Shown: positions 34,212 to 43,633 of the stretch, in pieces
How the letters are laid out: each line of letters begins with the position of its first letter
Position numbering within the stretch: position 1 is the stretch's first letter
Assembly: GCA_965261695.1 (NCBI GenBank)
Contig: OZ253474.1
Coordinates: 2,356,001-2,420,000, forward strand
Origin: Bin5 sp965261695
GTDB taxonomy: Bacteria; Chloroflexota; Anaerolineae; Caldilineales; Caldilineaceae
DNA length: 64,000 bases
Direction of reading: 5' to 3'
Program-made: the position numbers and the translations under genes
Notes under the pieces: model-generated
What the model was told of the DNA's origin: nothing
The model's input: only the letters and a program-made list of their open reading frames with translations
Databases searched by the model: none

Positions 34212-34447
34212 GGGGTCTTGGAACTGCAGAGGTTAGTGGCCAGTGGTTAGTGGCCAGTGAACTCCAATGCACAGATGGGACGGAGGCACAGTACCACAGG
34301 GTGGGGGAGAAAAAAAATGCAGCCGTCTCCCTTGTGTTGATGCCGTGGCTGGATTGCGTTGGTCGTTCCACCGTAGTACATTGCGGACTGCGAGTGTGGA
34401 TTCCTGTAAAGCGTTTGACGACCGGAACACAAGAAAGGCCACTTATT

Positions 34448-35968
34448 ATGTCATACGAAACGACTTTGTTTGCACATATTGCGCCCAGGCTCACCGATCG
34501 CATAGAGGATGTTGCTGTTGAAGCGCTGGGGCATATTCTGTCCAATTCTGAGGCGGCCCGGAGCGCGCTGGAGGAGACGGTGGGGCTCGGAGGTGCCATA
34601 GTCGGCCCCATAGACAGGGTACAGACCCAGGTAACAGACGAAGAAGGGGGGCGCCCTGACCTCGTCGGCTTTGACGACAAAGGCACCAAGCGCGTACTCA
34701 TTGAAGCGAAGTTTTGGGCCGGCCTGACCCCGAACCAGCCTAATCATTATCTCGAACGGCTGCCGCAAGATCGTCCCGCGGCGCTTCTGTTCGTCGCTCC
34801 AAAGGCACGGCTGGAGCTACTTTGGCCGAAACTCTGCGGGCGGGCCGAGAAGGATTTTACATTGTGCAAAACGATACGGAAGGGAGATTTGCGCGCCTCG
34901 ACCGTATCCCATGGGAAACGTCGCCTCATGCTGACCAGTTGGGCCGCCCTGCTAGACCTTATGGAAACGCAGGCCAACGACGCCGGAGACGCAACTGCTG
35001 CAGCCGACATCCGACAGTTGCGCGGTCTGACCGATCGCGCGGAACCTGATCCTTTCCTGCCCTGGCGTCCAGGGAAGTTGGAATCGGAGTTAGCCAAGCG
35101 CATCGTGGGCTTGCGGAGGCTAATAGACGATGCGACCGTTTGCGGCAAAAAAGCCGGATTCTTAAAAGGAGGAAGATTCGCGAAAGGAGGTCTGGGAGGC
35201 TACGGTCGGAAATTCTGGCTTGGTGGTGTTTGGGTGTGGTTCGGGGCTGAAGTATTCGCTTGGGCAAGGTACGCCAGTACACCACTGTGGCTTAGATTCG
35301 GTCGCGACAAGCATAGTCGATTGAAAGAGGCCGAGCTGACCGATAGGATGTTTGACCCCGGCCCTGGCTGGGACTTCCGTATGCCGATTGAGTTACCTGC
35401 CGGGGTCGATTATGACGAGATGCTGGATTCCGTGGTCAATTGCCTGAACTGTGTCGCCAGAAGACTTGACCCAAAGATCGCACCGGACGCAGTACACGAA
35501 TCCGGCATAGCACAGCTGCGCAGATCCGCCGACCGGATGGACGCGTACGCTTTCCAACCATGGCGTCCGGAGGAGTTGGAGCCAAAACACGCGCAGGGAT
35601 TAATAAGATTGCATGGGATCATTGACGAGGCAATCAGTTGCGGCAAAGACGCCGGAATTCTGCAACAAGCAAAGAAAAAACTAAGACAGGAAGGCTACGG
35701 GTGGTCCATCCGACTTGCTGGTGTGGAGATGTGGTTTGGGATTGACGTAACGGCTTGGGCGCAGAATAACGGTACACCTTTATGGCTCCTATTCGAACAT
35801 GAGGAGCAACAGGAATTGGCCTATGTGACCGATATATTGAAAAAGGTCGACTGGAGACACTGCATTCCGATTGATGTTCCGGCTGACGCCGAAAATGACG
35901 CAGTGTTGGATTCTGTGGTCGACAGCCTGAAGAGTATTGCGGAGCAGCTGATAGCTAAAGACGCCTGA
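34448..35968 (+). CDS. PD-(D/E)XK nuclease-like protein with duplicated C-terminal domain
   Basis: A 506-residue protein I do not know by name. Residues 1-200 look like a restriction-endonuclease fold: RPDLVGFDDK with Asp71, then LIEAKFWAG with Glu86-x-Lys88, i.e. D-x14-E-x-K. Residues about 275-390 and 400-500 are two copies of one domain (PWRPGKLE...LRRLIDDA / PWRPEELE...LHGIIDEA; VWFGAEVFAWARYASTPLWL / MWFGIDVTAWAQNNGTPLWL). ATG 34448 starts the conserved region; the frame extends to 34205 without protein-like sequence. It stands alone beside tRNA-Lys and an insertion sequence, a usual place for defence genes. A defence role is inference only. Confidence 0.75.
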   Translation: MSYETTLFAHIAPRLTDRIEDVAVEALGHILSNSEAARSALEETVGLGGAIVGPIDRVQTQVTDEEGGRPDLVGFDDKGTKRVLIEAKFWAGLTPNQPNHYLERLPQDRPAALLFVAPKARLELLWPKLCGRAEKDFTLCKTIRKGDLRASTVSHGKRRLMLTSWAALLDLMETQANDAGDATAAADIRQLRGLTDRAEPDPFLPWRPGKLESELAKRIVGLRRLIDDATVCGKKAGFLKGGRFAKGGLGGYGRKFWLGGVWVWFGAEVFAWARYASTPLWLRFGRDKHSRLKEAELTDRMFDPGPGWDFRMPIELPAGVDYDEMLDSVVNCLNCVARRLDPKIAPDAVHESGIAQLRRSADRMDAYAFQPWRPEELEPKHAQGLIRLHGIIDEAISCGKDAGILQQAKKKLRQEGYGWSIRLAGVEMWFGIDVTAWAQNNGTPLWLLFEHEEQQELAYVTDILKKVDWRHCIPIDVPADAENDAVLDSVVDSLKSIAEQLIAKDA

Positions 35969-36161
35969 CCGTCTTGCCTAGCGACCGTCAAGAGATCGCT
36001 ACCTACCGCATGTCAGAGCGAAATTTGCCCGTCACGCTGTTGGCGGCGTGCGCTGTCGATAGTGCGGGTGCCGACATGGCTGGAAACGAAAATGCAGAGC
36101 ATGTGCGCTCTGCATTCCATGCGCCTCCTGCGGGCTGAGGCGCGATAATTGTTCTCTTCAA

Positions 36162-36234
36162 TGAGCCCCCTGGGACTTGAACCCAGAACCCACGGCTTAA
36201 AAGGCCGTTGCTCTACCAATTGAGCTAGGGACCC
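36162..36234 (-). tRNA. tRNA-Lys (anticodon TTT)
   Basis: The minus strand folds into a 73-base cloverleaf. The acceptor GGGTCCC pairs with GGGGCTC (two G-U), the D arm is GCTC/GAGC and the anticodon loop CTTTTAA gives TTT. The T arm is CTGGG-TTCAAGT-CCCAG and the discriminator is A. CCA is not encoded. An insertion sequence begins 59 bases upstream of its 5' end. Confidence 0.95.
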
Positions 36235-36292
36235 GTGACAATGGCTCTCCATTTTAGCTTAGGGAACTGATCGGGGCAAACTTTGGGGCTTA

Positions 36293-37669
36293 GTAACTGT
36301 CCGTTAACAAATTAGCGGTGTTTGGCGTAAAATGGCTCCACGAACAGGAACAAACAAGGAGTCAAAGAGATGAGCCAGAGACCGATCCATCAATGTCAGT
36401 GTGAGATATGTCAGTCGCCGCAGCCCCATGCAGACAAAGAGGACCACCATCGCATGAATGTTTTGCTGAGTCGGCTCAACGAACAGCATCGACGCTGGTA
36501 CGTAGCGTTGGAAGCCGAACGCATCGGGCATGGCGGCAGCGAACGGCTGGCGTAGATTACCGATATGAACGTCAACACGATTCGGCGAGGTCGGCGCGAG
36601 TTAAACGACGACTTGGCCGGACGCCCAACCGACCGGGTGCGCAAGCCGGGCGGTGGGCGGCCAGCGCTGGAAAAAAAAGTCCAGCTATAGAAGACAGAAT
36701 CAAGGAAATCGTCAACGACGACATCGCTGGTTCAGCGACAGATGAACAGAAATGGGTGAAACTAAGCTTGCGCACGATTGCATCTCGGCTGCGCGCACAG
36801 GCATACAGGATCGGTCGCACCACAGTCGGTCGGCTGCTGCGCAAGCTGGGCTTTGGCTTGGTCGCCAACCGCAAGAGCTTGACGGGCGCAGTGCATCCCG
36901 ACCGCAACCGCCAGTTTGACTACATTCGTCGTGTGCGACAACAGTTCCTGCGCGCAGGCTATCCTGTCATCAGTGTCGATACCAAGAACAAGGAACTGAT
37001 CGGCAACTTCGCCAACCAAGATCGCACTTGGCGTCAGGCGCCGGAGCAAGTCAATCTGCATGATTTCCCTGGCGATGCGCTGGGTCGGGCCGTGCCGTAT
37101 GGCATCTATGACATCCTCCATAACCAAGGCTATGTCTATCTGGGCAACTCCTATGATACGCCCGAATTTGCCGCCCATGCCATCGCACAGTGGTGGGCCG
37201 ACCCGGCGCGCCCCCGCTTTCCGCACGAGGACAAGCTCTTGATCCTCTGTGATGCGGGCGGCAGCAACAACTGCCGTTCCTGGCTCTGGAAAGCTGAATT
37301 GCAGCGCCAATGCGCGGACCGCTTCGGCATCTCGGTTCTGGTCTGCCATTATCCGACCGGCGCATCCAAGTATAATCCGATCGAGTATCGTCTCTTCAGT
37401 CAGATAACGCGCAACTGGGCCGGCAAACCTTTGCGCTCTTTTGCCACAATGCGCAACTACATCCGCAGCACAACCACCACGACCGGCTTGACCGTCAATG
37501 CCTTTCTCGTTGACCAAGCTTTTCAGAAGGGCCGCAAGGTCTCCAAAGAGCAACGCCAAACAATCCAACTGACACGGCGACCTATCTGTCCAACTTGGAA
37601 CTATATGATTGCACCAACATCGATATCTTGAATCTCAACCAAACCGCTACGTTGTTTGCGGACAGTTAC
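36293..37669 (+). mobile_element. ISAzo13-like insertion sequence, 1377 bp, decayed
   Basis: The left end GTAACTGTCCGTTAAC (36293-36308) and the right end (reverse complement GTAACTGTCCGCAAAC, 37654-37669) match at 14 of 16 positions. The element is flanked by a 3-bp repeat TTA (36290-36292 and 37670-37672). It contains one transposase gene that carries a stop and a frameshift, so it is probably not autonomous. Confidence 0.88.
36370..37631 (+). pseudogene. ISAzo13-family transposase, broken by stop and frameshift
   Basis: The coding region opens at ATG 36370 behind AAGGAG (MSQRPIHQCQCEICQ) and reads RRWYVALEAERIGHGGSERLA. An in-frame TAG at 36553-36555 follows where relatives have Gln (LAQIT). 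Coding resumes (ITDMNVNTIRRGRREL) until an A8 run at 36671-36678. There a -1 shift is needed to enter the main body (SPAIEDRIKEIV...). The body has DDE-type motifs (VISVDTKNKELIGNF, LCDAGGSNNCRSWLWK, YPTGASKYNPIEYRLFSQI). The A run could be programmed slippage, but the TAG makes it a likely pseudogene. Confidence 0.85.
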
Positions 37670-37796
37670 TTATGTACCGCAGTGCCGTATCAGCGGGCAG
37701 AGAGCGGCGGGGGGAAGCAGGCCGCTGAAGATGTGTTCTCATAATGTCACGAAAACGCCTGGCGGGGGATCTTTCGCCTGCCCGGCGCAATAGGCA

Positions 37797-38810
37797 TTAG
37801 CCCTCGTCCCACTCGATCAAGACGCCGAGGAATTCGCGCGGGCGCTCAACCAGCATTTCGTATACCTCGCCAACGTCGTCCGGCTGAACGCGGTGGCTGA
37901 TCAATCCCTCGCCCGACAGCGAGCCGTCGGCGAACAGGTGCAGAATCAGCTCGAGATTGCGCTCACGCGTCCACGGATCGCGGACGGTGGACGCATGCCC
38001 GGATACGCGCGCATGAGCGCCGATCAGCGAGACCCCTTTGTGGTGAACAGCGCTGTATGGATCGATTTCGACCGTGCCGCGCGGGCTGCCCAGCAGCACG
38101 ACACGCCCGCCGTCGCCCGCCAGCTCGAGCGCCTGCGGGATCACAGCGGGATTGCCGGTCGCTTCGATCACCACCTCCGCCATGCGTCCAGCGGTGACAG
38201 CGTTCACCGTCTGCGCGACGTCGGACTCGTTCGGATTGAGCGCGCAGATAGCGCCGGCCTGTGCGATCTCCACGCGATTGGGGAAGAGATCGAGTCCAAT
38301 CACAGGCCGCGCGCCGGCCACACGCGCCAATTGCGCGGCAAACTGGCCAATCAGCCCCAAGCCCAGAACCACCACCGTTTCGCCCAGCGCGACCTGCCCC
38401 TGACGCACACCCACCGCGCTGACGCCGCCCAGCACCGCCAATGCGCCCTGCTCCGGCGTAACCTCGGGCGGCAGACGCCACATTTTGGTAGTGCGCGCAT
38501 CACACACGGCCCAGTCGCCATGGGCGGCGTAGACCACCACGCGGTCGCCCGGCGCCCATGGCGTCACCGCGCGGCCGACCGCCTGCACAACGCCGGCCAG
38601 GGCGTAGCCCAATTCGACGGGAAACCGGGGCGGGTTGGGCTGCGAAAAGCCGATGTGCGAACCGCTGTACATCGCGATCTCAGTGCCCGCGCTGATCAGC
38701 GAGCAGACCGACTTGACGACCACCTCATGCGGGGCAGGCTGAGCCGCGATCTCGAACGTTTCCCATTCAATCCGGCGAACGGCCTTACAGACCAGGCGTC
38801 TGGCTTGCAT
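37797..38810 (-). CDS. Medium-chain (MDR) alcohol dehydrogenase-like oxidoreductase 1
   Basis: A 337-residue MDR oxidoreductase with the NAD(P) motif VLGLGLIGQ at about 149-157 and a GroES-like N-terminal domain containing SLISAGTEIAMYSG. The usual catalytic-zinc Cys and structural four-Cys lobe are not evident, so zinc dependence is uncertain. It precedes the GH127 and GH67-like genes on the same strand and has a relative at 57712-58662, also beside carbohydrate genes. A sugar or sugar-acid oxidation role is likely but inferred. Confidence 0.87.
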   Translation of the reverse strand: MQARRLVCKAVRRIEWETFEIAAQPAPHEVVVKSVCSLISAGTEIAMYSGSHIGFSQPNPPRFPVELGYALAGVVQAVGRAVTPWAPGDRVVVYAAHGDWAVCDARTTKMWRLPPEVTPEQGALAVLGGVSAVGVRQGQVALGETVVVLGLGLIGQFAAQLARVAGARPVIGLDLFPNRVEIAQAGAICALNPNESDVAQTVNAVTAGRMAEVVIEATGNPAVIPQALELAGDGGRVVLLGSPRGTVEIDPYSAVHHKGVSLIGAHARVSGHASTVRDPWTRERNLELILHLFADGSLSGEGLISHRVQPDDVGEVYEMLVERPREFLGVLIEWDEG

Positions 38811-38919
38811 GGTGTTCTTCCTTTTGGATCGCTATGTTCTCATTCACCAACCAACTGCTATCCTGCAAACCGCAGATCCTGATTCAGACAATGTCAGCCC
38901 CCAGGCAACAGGCAATGCG

Positions 38920-40863
38920 TCATTGGGCGATGCCGTCTATCCATGTTCGCATTGAGGACCTGCTGTCGCGATTTGCCCAGGCATAGTAGGGAATGAAGGT
39001 CAGCATACGATCCGGTTGGCCGTATGACCCGCCGCGCCCTTGTAGAGCAACCACGCCGCCGAGCAGGTCCTGCCTGAAGTCCGCTTCATATTGGCGCAGC
39101 AGTGCTGACTGGCGATAGTGTCCTATCAGCTCGCGGCCGTCACCCGCTTCATTCGTCGATGGCAGTGCGGCGCACACGCCCCACATATCAAGCGCGGGGT
39201 TGTCGGTACTCTCGACACAATAGACAAGCGGACCGCGACACAGCGCAACCTTGCCCTCATAGTACGTGGCACGCGGGTCGGCGGTCACGGCGACAACAGG
39301 CATCGGCAGCCGCAGCGTGACGACATCGCCTTTGCGCCACGTTCTGTTGATGCGGCAGTAGGAACCGGGCGCAATATCGCCGGCGATCGCCTGGCCATTC
39401 ACCTGCACAGTTGGGTTGCGGCACCATGCAGGAATTCTCACGTTCAGATCAAAGGTGGAGGGCCATTCAGGATCAAGCTCAATCGTTATGTGACCGCTCC
39501 AGGGATAGGCGGTCGCCTGAGCAAGGCGGAGCTTCGTCCCGTCGGCCAGGCGCCAGTTCATCGCACAGTTATCATACAGGTGAACCCAAACGCCATCGTG
39601 TGACGTGCTGAAGATGTATCCGGGCAGTGAGGCGATCATGCGCAGCGCGTTGGGGGAGCAGCAACTGGTAGAGGTTGAAGCCCAGGGCGTGCGCTGCCAG
39701 TGGTTGCCGTCGGAGGAGAGAGGACACAGATAGTGGAATTTGCCGCCGTCGAGGGATACGTGCGCCAGAAAGCCGTTGTACAGCGTTCTCTCCATCAGAT
39801 CGGCGTACCTGGCGGCGCCGGTCATGGTCAGCATACGCCAATTCCAAGCTGCGTTTCCAATCGCTTCACACGTCTCCAGACCTGTGCGCAGCAGAAACCT
39901 GAAGACACCCGTATGCAGATCGAAAGCGTCCTGGCAGATCAGCTCGCAGTTCTCAGGGTCGACAGCCAATTGGCCGGTGAGATGCAGCTTGCCGGTGACC
40001 ATGTCACCCCAGATGGCTGTGAGCTTATCGATGAATTCCTGGTCGCCGGTTTCCGCACAGTAGTCGGCGCCGGCGCACAAGAGGTAGGTTTGACGTACGA
40101 CGTGCCTGCTCAGATAGCCGTGGGAAGCGGAGCCGATAACCGGTGGCTGTCTCAGCAGAGGGGTAAGGAAATGTCTGGCGCCGGCGAGATATTTCTCATT
40201 GCCCGTGGTGCGGTAGAGTTCGACCAATGCCATTTCGATGACGCTGTGGCCGGCAAAGTCCTCACCCTGAAACTGCTCGCAGATTGCGTCGGCAACACGC
40301 GCCGCGCAGTCCAGAAACTCGGTCGAGCCCGTCGCGCGATGGTGGGCAATGGCAGCCTGGATCAGATGTCCCGGGGCACCCAGTCCGTAGGATTTTTCAA
40401 AGTCGTCACCATAGTAGATCGCCCAGAAGCGATCGTCTTGGTGCGCATTGGCAACGCCGGTCACGAACTGATCGAGCAAAGCACGTGTTTGAGGATCGTC
40501 CCCGGACTGGATGAGATAGGCGCACGCTTCCAGCCATTTTTGGAAATTCGCGCGCCAGGAATGGCCGTTGCGGGTGCGGTTCATGCCGGTGGGATTGGTC
40601 TTGAGCGTCTCCAGGCCGGCGCGGATTGCCGGCTTGTCGCCGGTGGCGTAGGCCCTGAACGGCGCGGTCTGGTCGTCTACGTCCAGCCAGGCCAGGAAGG
40701 ACGGGATGCCGTTCGCCCGGCTGGAATCGATGCGCGTTTTCCAGAAGCCGTTGCCCATCGTAACGGCCTGCACGGGGACGGGTTTGAGCGGGGCAAAAGG
40801 GCTGGCGGCGGTAGAGACCACGCCTGCCTGCTGCCAATGGGGGATGTGTCGATTGTCTGACAT
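38920..40863 (-). CDS. Glycoside hydrolase family 127 (beta-L-arabinofuranosidase-like)
   Basis: A 647-residue DUF1680/GH127-type protein. Members remove beta-L-arabinofuranose from plant hydroxyproline-rich glycans or related side chains, using a Cys nucleophile near a zinc site. Visible marks are MGNGFWKTRIDSSRANGIP near the N-terminus, an alpha/alpha barrel with YGLGAPGHLIQAAIAHH, and the cysteine motif TSCCSPNALRMIASLPGYIF near residue 400, matching the family's Cys cluster. There is no signal peptide, so it is probably cytoplasmic, acting on imported oligosaccharide. It lies 99 bases downstream of the GH67-like gene. Confidence 0.9.
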   Translation of the reverse strand: MSDNRHIPHWQQAGVVSTAASPFAPLKPVPVQAVTMGNGFWKTRIDSSRANGIPSFLAWLDVDDQTAPFRAYATGDKPAIRAGLETLKTNPTGMNRTRNGHSWRANFQKWLEACAYLIQSGDDPQTRALLDQFVTGVANAHQDDRFWAIYYGDDFEKSYGLGAPGHLIQAAIAHHRATGSTEFLDCAARVADAICEQFQGEDFAGHSVIEMALVELYRTTGNEKYLAGARHFLTPLLRQPPVIGSASHGYLSRHVVRQTYLLCAGADYCAETGDQEFIDKLTAIWGDMVTGKLHLTGQLAVDPENCELICQDAFDLHTGVFRFLLRTGLETCEAIGNAAWNWRMLTMTGAARYADLMERTLYNGFLAHVSLDGGKFHYLCPLSSDGNHWQRTPWASTSTSCCSPNALRMIASLPGYIFSTSHDGVWVHLYDNCAMNWRLADGTKLRLAQATAYPWSGHITIELDPEWPSTFDLNVRIPAWCRNPTVQVNGQAIAGDIAPGSYCRINRTWRKGDVVTLRLPMPVVAVTADPRATYYEGKVALCRGPLVYCVESTDNPALDMWGVCAALPSTNEAGDGRELIGHYRQSALLRQYEADFRQDLLGGVVALQGRGGSYGQPDRMLTFIPYYAWANRDSRSSMRTWIDGIAQ

Positions 40864-40962
40864 GGAAGCCTCCTGTCGCGTGAGCGCTGCCCCCTGGGGT
40901 CGGGGCGCGCTGCGGGCCTGTCGCGCCCGCCCCTACGCAATGCGCAGCCTGTTCGATAAGCC

Positions 40963-43014
40963 TCACTCCATCTGGCTCTCCGTCGCGCCGGCGGCGAGGA
41001 AGGGACCCAGCGTCTCACCCCGCAGCAGCTTCTCCAGATCCTGCAGAAACTCCAGATAGGTGCCCTGCCAGCCAAAGTGATCCCAGAACCAGCCATCATA
41101 CGGCGACCCCGCCGTCGCCTCGCCCTTGGGCAGATCCGCATAACGCGCCCGCATCGCCTCGATTTGCGCCGCTTGCAGCCGCCCCAGCTTGGAATCCAGA
41201 TACAGCCCGAAACAGTCCACGAGGATGCGTACATCGTTCAGATTGGCCTCCAGCAACGCGGCAACGTGCGCAAAAGATGCCGGGTCAACCTTGCCCTCCA
41301 GGTCGCGCCACGCCGCCAGCACGCGCTCCATGCGGCCGATCGACTGCCGCTTCTCGGCCATCAACTCGGCGGCATAGGAATCGGTCAACGTCATGCGGTT
41401 AAAAATCAGCTGGTAGCGGAGGTCGTTGCGCAACGCCTCGCGCTGCGCCTCGGGATAGGCGTCGAGGGGCAGCTCCAGCCCGAGGACGTCCTCGCCGGCC
41501 CGATCCATCCCCGGATGCAGATAGTCGGTCCAGATGCGCCACGGCCCGTTCAGCCGTGTGTCCAGATAGCTGTAGCGGGCGACGTAGCTGTGGCACTGGG
41601 TCAGGCCGCTGCGGCTGAAGAGCGCGCCGATCGCGGCCGGATAGGTCTCGCGCAGCCCGGGCAGAAATGCCGCCGCGGCCGGGCCGTACTCCATCGTCAG
41701 CCATTCGGACAGAATCTCGTCGGGGTCGAGGTAAGGGTTCCAGCAGAGCTTGCCGTAGGCATACCAGTTGGAGAGATTGAGCGGATGGTCCACATAGTCG
41801 GGATGCAGGCCCAGATTGGCGTCAAACCCTTCACACCGCTTGGCGGCCGCTTTGAGAAACTCCTCCTGCCAGCGGTGCGCCATCGAACAGGGCAGAAAGT
41901 TCAGCCCGGCCGTATCGCCCACCAGAGCCAACTCGAACACATAAGGGGAACGCACGCCCGGTCGATTGCCGATGTGCTGCCAAATCGGATGCGGCGGATA
42001 GGGCGGGCGAAAGTCCCAGTAGAGATGGCAGGGCGCAATCCGCACATTGTGCGGCAGTTCGTCGCCCCAGTCCCCGAACAGTTCCGTCTCCGATTTGGCA
42101 TACGCGGCCTGGTCGGTGACCGCGGGCCACAGCAACGACCCGTCGATCGTGCCCAGCGCATCGCTGACCACGCGGATGCCGGCCAGAATGCGCGCGCGCA
42201 GCGGCAGCGCACGGCAGCGCTCGCAGTCGTCCTCGTGCGGGCCGGGCGCATTCTCGCCGGCGCCCCACACGATCGCATTGCGCACCGTCGGCATGACCAC
42301 CGCCAGCTGCGCGGCGAAATCGTGCCACTGCGCCCGCACCGCATCGGAAAAGGGACAGACGTCCCCATAGTCCCCGTTCTCGTCCGGCTCGGCATAGTGG
42401 AGGCAGAGGCCGATGGTTACGCCGAAGCGATCGAGAAAGCGGGCAAAATGCTCGACCGGCTCGGCGTGGGCAAGCCAGCGTTCGAACTGTGAGCCTTTGG
42501 CCGCGTACTGGGCGAACAGGCCGAGATTGTTCACGCGCATCGCCAGCAGACGGCGGGCGAAGTCCAGGTACTCGGGATGCTCCTCCGGGCGCAGCATCTT
42601 GTCATAGTCGAGGATGCCCTTGACAGGCAGACACCAGACCTTGATCGAGGGCGTCTCCCACATGCGCAGCGCGCGCACGGGAAAATGGGGGCCATCGGTC
42701 ATCGCGGTGATGGGCCGCCGCGCGCGGGCGCGGTCGATGCACTCCTGCACCCCGTACAGAACGCCGCGCCCGTCGCCGCCGGTGATGCGCAAGGCCGCGC
42801 CGGCCTCCACCTCGATACGAAAATGCTCCGGCTTCAAATCGCTCGCCGCGTCGTCCAACCAAGCCGTCAACTTTCCGGGCGCCGGACCAGCGCCGACCGC
42901 CGGCCTGGCGCCGCCCAGTTGTTCGATCCAGCGCGCCAACTCGTCCGCCGCCGTGCGCACGCGTGGACCGGCATCGCCCGGAACCCCGATCGCTTCGATC
43001 ATTGGCAGCTGCAT
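40963..43014 (-). CDS. GH67-like alpha-glucuronidase
   Basis: A 683-residue protein with the domain plan of alpha-glucuronidases. A small N-terminal alpha/beta domain (IEVEAGAALRITGGDGRGVLYGVQECIDRA) precedes a TIM barrel (FARRLLAMRVNNLGLFAQYA; AIVWGAGENAPGPHEDDCERC). The helical C-terminus contains NWYAYGKLCWNPYLDPDEILSEWLTMEYG, characteristic of GH67. It probably cleaves (methyl)glucuronic acid from xylo-oligosaccharides in the cytoplasm, as no signal peptide is seen. The CxxC near the GENAPG strand is unusual. Catalytic residues were not assigned one by one. Confidence 0.83.
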   Translation of the reverse strand: MQLPMIEAIGVPGDAGPRVRTAADELARWIEQLGGARPAVGAGPAPGKLTAWLDDAASDLKPEHFRIEVEAGAALRITGGDGRGVLYGVQECIDRARARRPITAMTDGPHFPVRALRMWETPSIKVWCLPVKGILDYDKMLRPEEHPEYLDFARRLLAMRVNNLGLFAQYAAKGSQFERWLAHAEPVEHFARFLDRFGVTIGLCLHYAEPDENGDYGDVCPFSDAVRAQWHDFAAQLAVVMPTVRNAIVWGAGENAPGPHEDDCERCRALPLRARILAGIRVVSDALGTIDGSLLWPAVTDQAAYAKSETELFGDWGDELPHNVRIAPCHLYWDFRPPYPPHPIWQHIGNRPGVRSPYVFELALVGDTAGLNFLPCSMAHRWQEEFLKAAAKRCEGFDANLGLHPDYVDHPLNLSNWYAYGKLCWNPYLDPDEILSEWLTMEYGPAAAAFLPGLRETYPAAIGALFSRSGLTQCHSYVARYSYLDTRLNGPWRIWTDYLHPGMDRAGEDVLGLELPLDAYPEAQREALRNDLRYQLIFNRMTLTDSYAAELMAEKRQSIGRMERVLAAWRDLEGKVDPASFAHVAALLEANLNDVRILVDCFGLYLDSKLGRLQAAQIEAMRARYADLPKGEATAGSPYDGWFWDHFGWQGTYLEFLQDLEKLLRGETLGPFLAAGATESQME

Positions 43015-43633
43015 GTGTGTATTTGCCTCCCACGATTAAGCGCATCTTCCGCTACCGGGCCATTGCGCTGCGCTTTTTTCAGCGCGCCCGGTATCTCTGG
43101 CACCTCACTCACGAACTTGATTACAATGAGGTAAGGGGAGTTATATACCAGAGTGCCATCGGTGCATGTTTACGTCAACGCCGTCAGCAGCCCGACGGTT
43201 GCACTACCGGCGCGAAGTCCCCGGAAGCGACGTACTAACCCGAGTTCGGGGCTAGAGGAGGCAGCAAGAGAGCCATATCGATGCCAAAGATGGACAGGTG
43301 TTTGCGAGCGTTAATGAGCGTTTGCGAGTGCTTGCGTGTGTTTCCAGGTGTTTATGGGGGGGGGGGCGTTTGGAAGGGCGCTGGGGAGGAGTGTTACTGA
43401 TTTCCAGTTAATTGTGTAACGGATTGAGGAGGGTGGGGGGCCGGGAAGGGCGGAATCGGCGGGAGGGAGGGGTGCGGAGGGGTGGAGAGCAGGCTCTGAC
43501 AGCAAGGGACGGGCGCGAGTATAGGGCGCCGCTGGTTGGAGGGGCGCGCAGGGGTGGGGCCATCTTATGATATAGCAATTATTTGAAGATTTAGATCAGC
43601 CGGGCGGACTGTTGCGGGCGGCGCCCGGCGACG
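43015..43633. other. 619-bp non-coding stretch with G-rich tracts
   Basis: No gene is supported. The first part (43015-43260) is the upstream region of the GH67-like gene, with GGGAGTTATATACC near 43137. Near 43298-43350, short GTTTGCGAG/GTGCTTGCG-type units repeat loosely. From 43355 to 43500 the plus strand is strongly G-rich, with a run of about ten or more G near 43356 and two G-quadruplex-type motifs at 43431-43450 and 43461-43482. Confidence 0.6.

Noticed and set aside
36162..37669. tRNA-Lys as attachment site for a genomic island
   Set aside because: The adjacent element has its own inverted ends and 3-bp repeat and does not duplicate the tRNA 3' end.
41077..42492. Long plus-strand open frame (471 codons)
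   Set aside because: Antisense shadow of the GH67-like gene; composition rich in Arg/Gly/Ala/His, no domain, no RBS.
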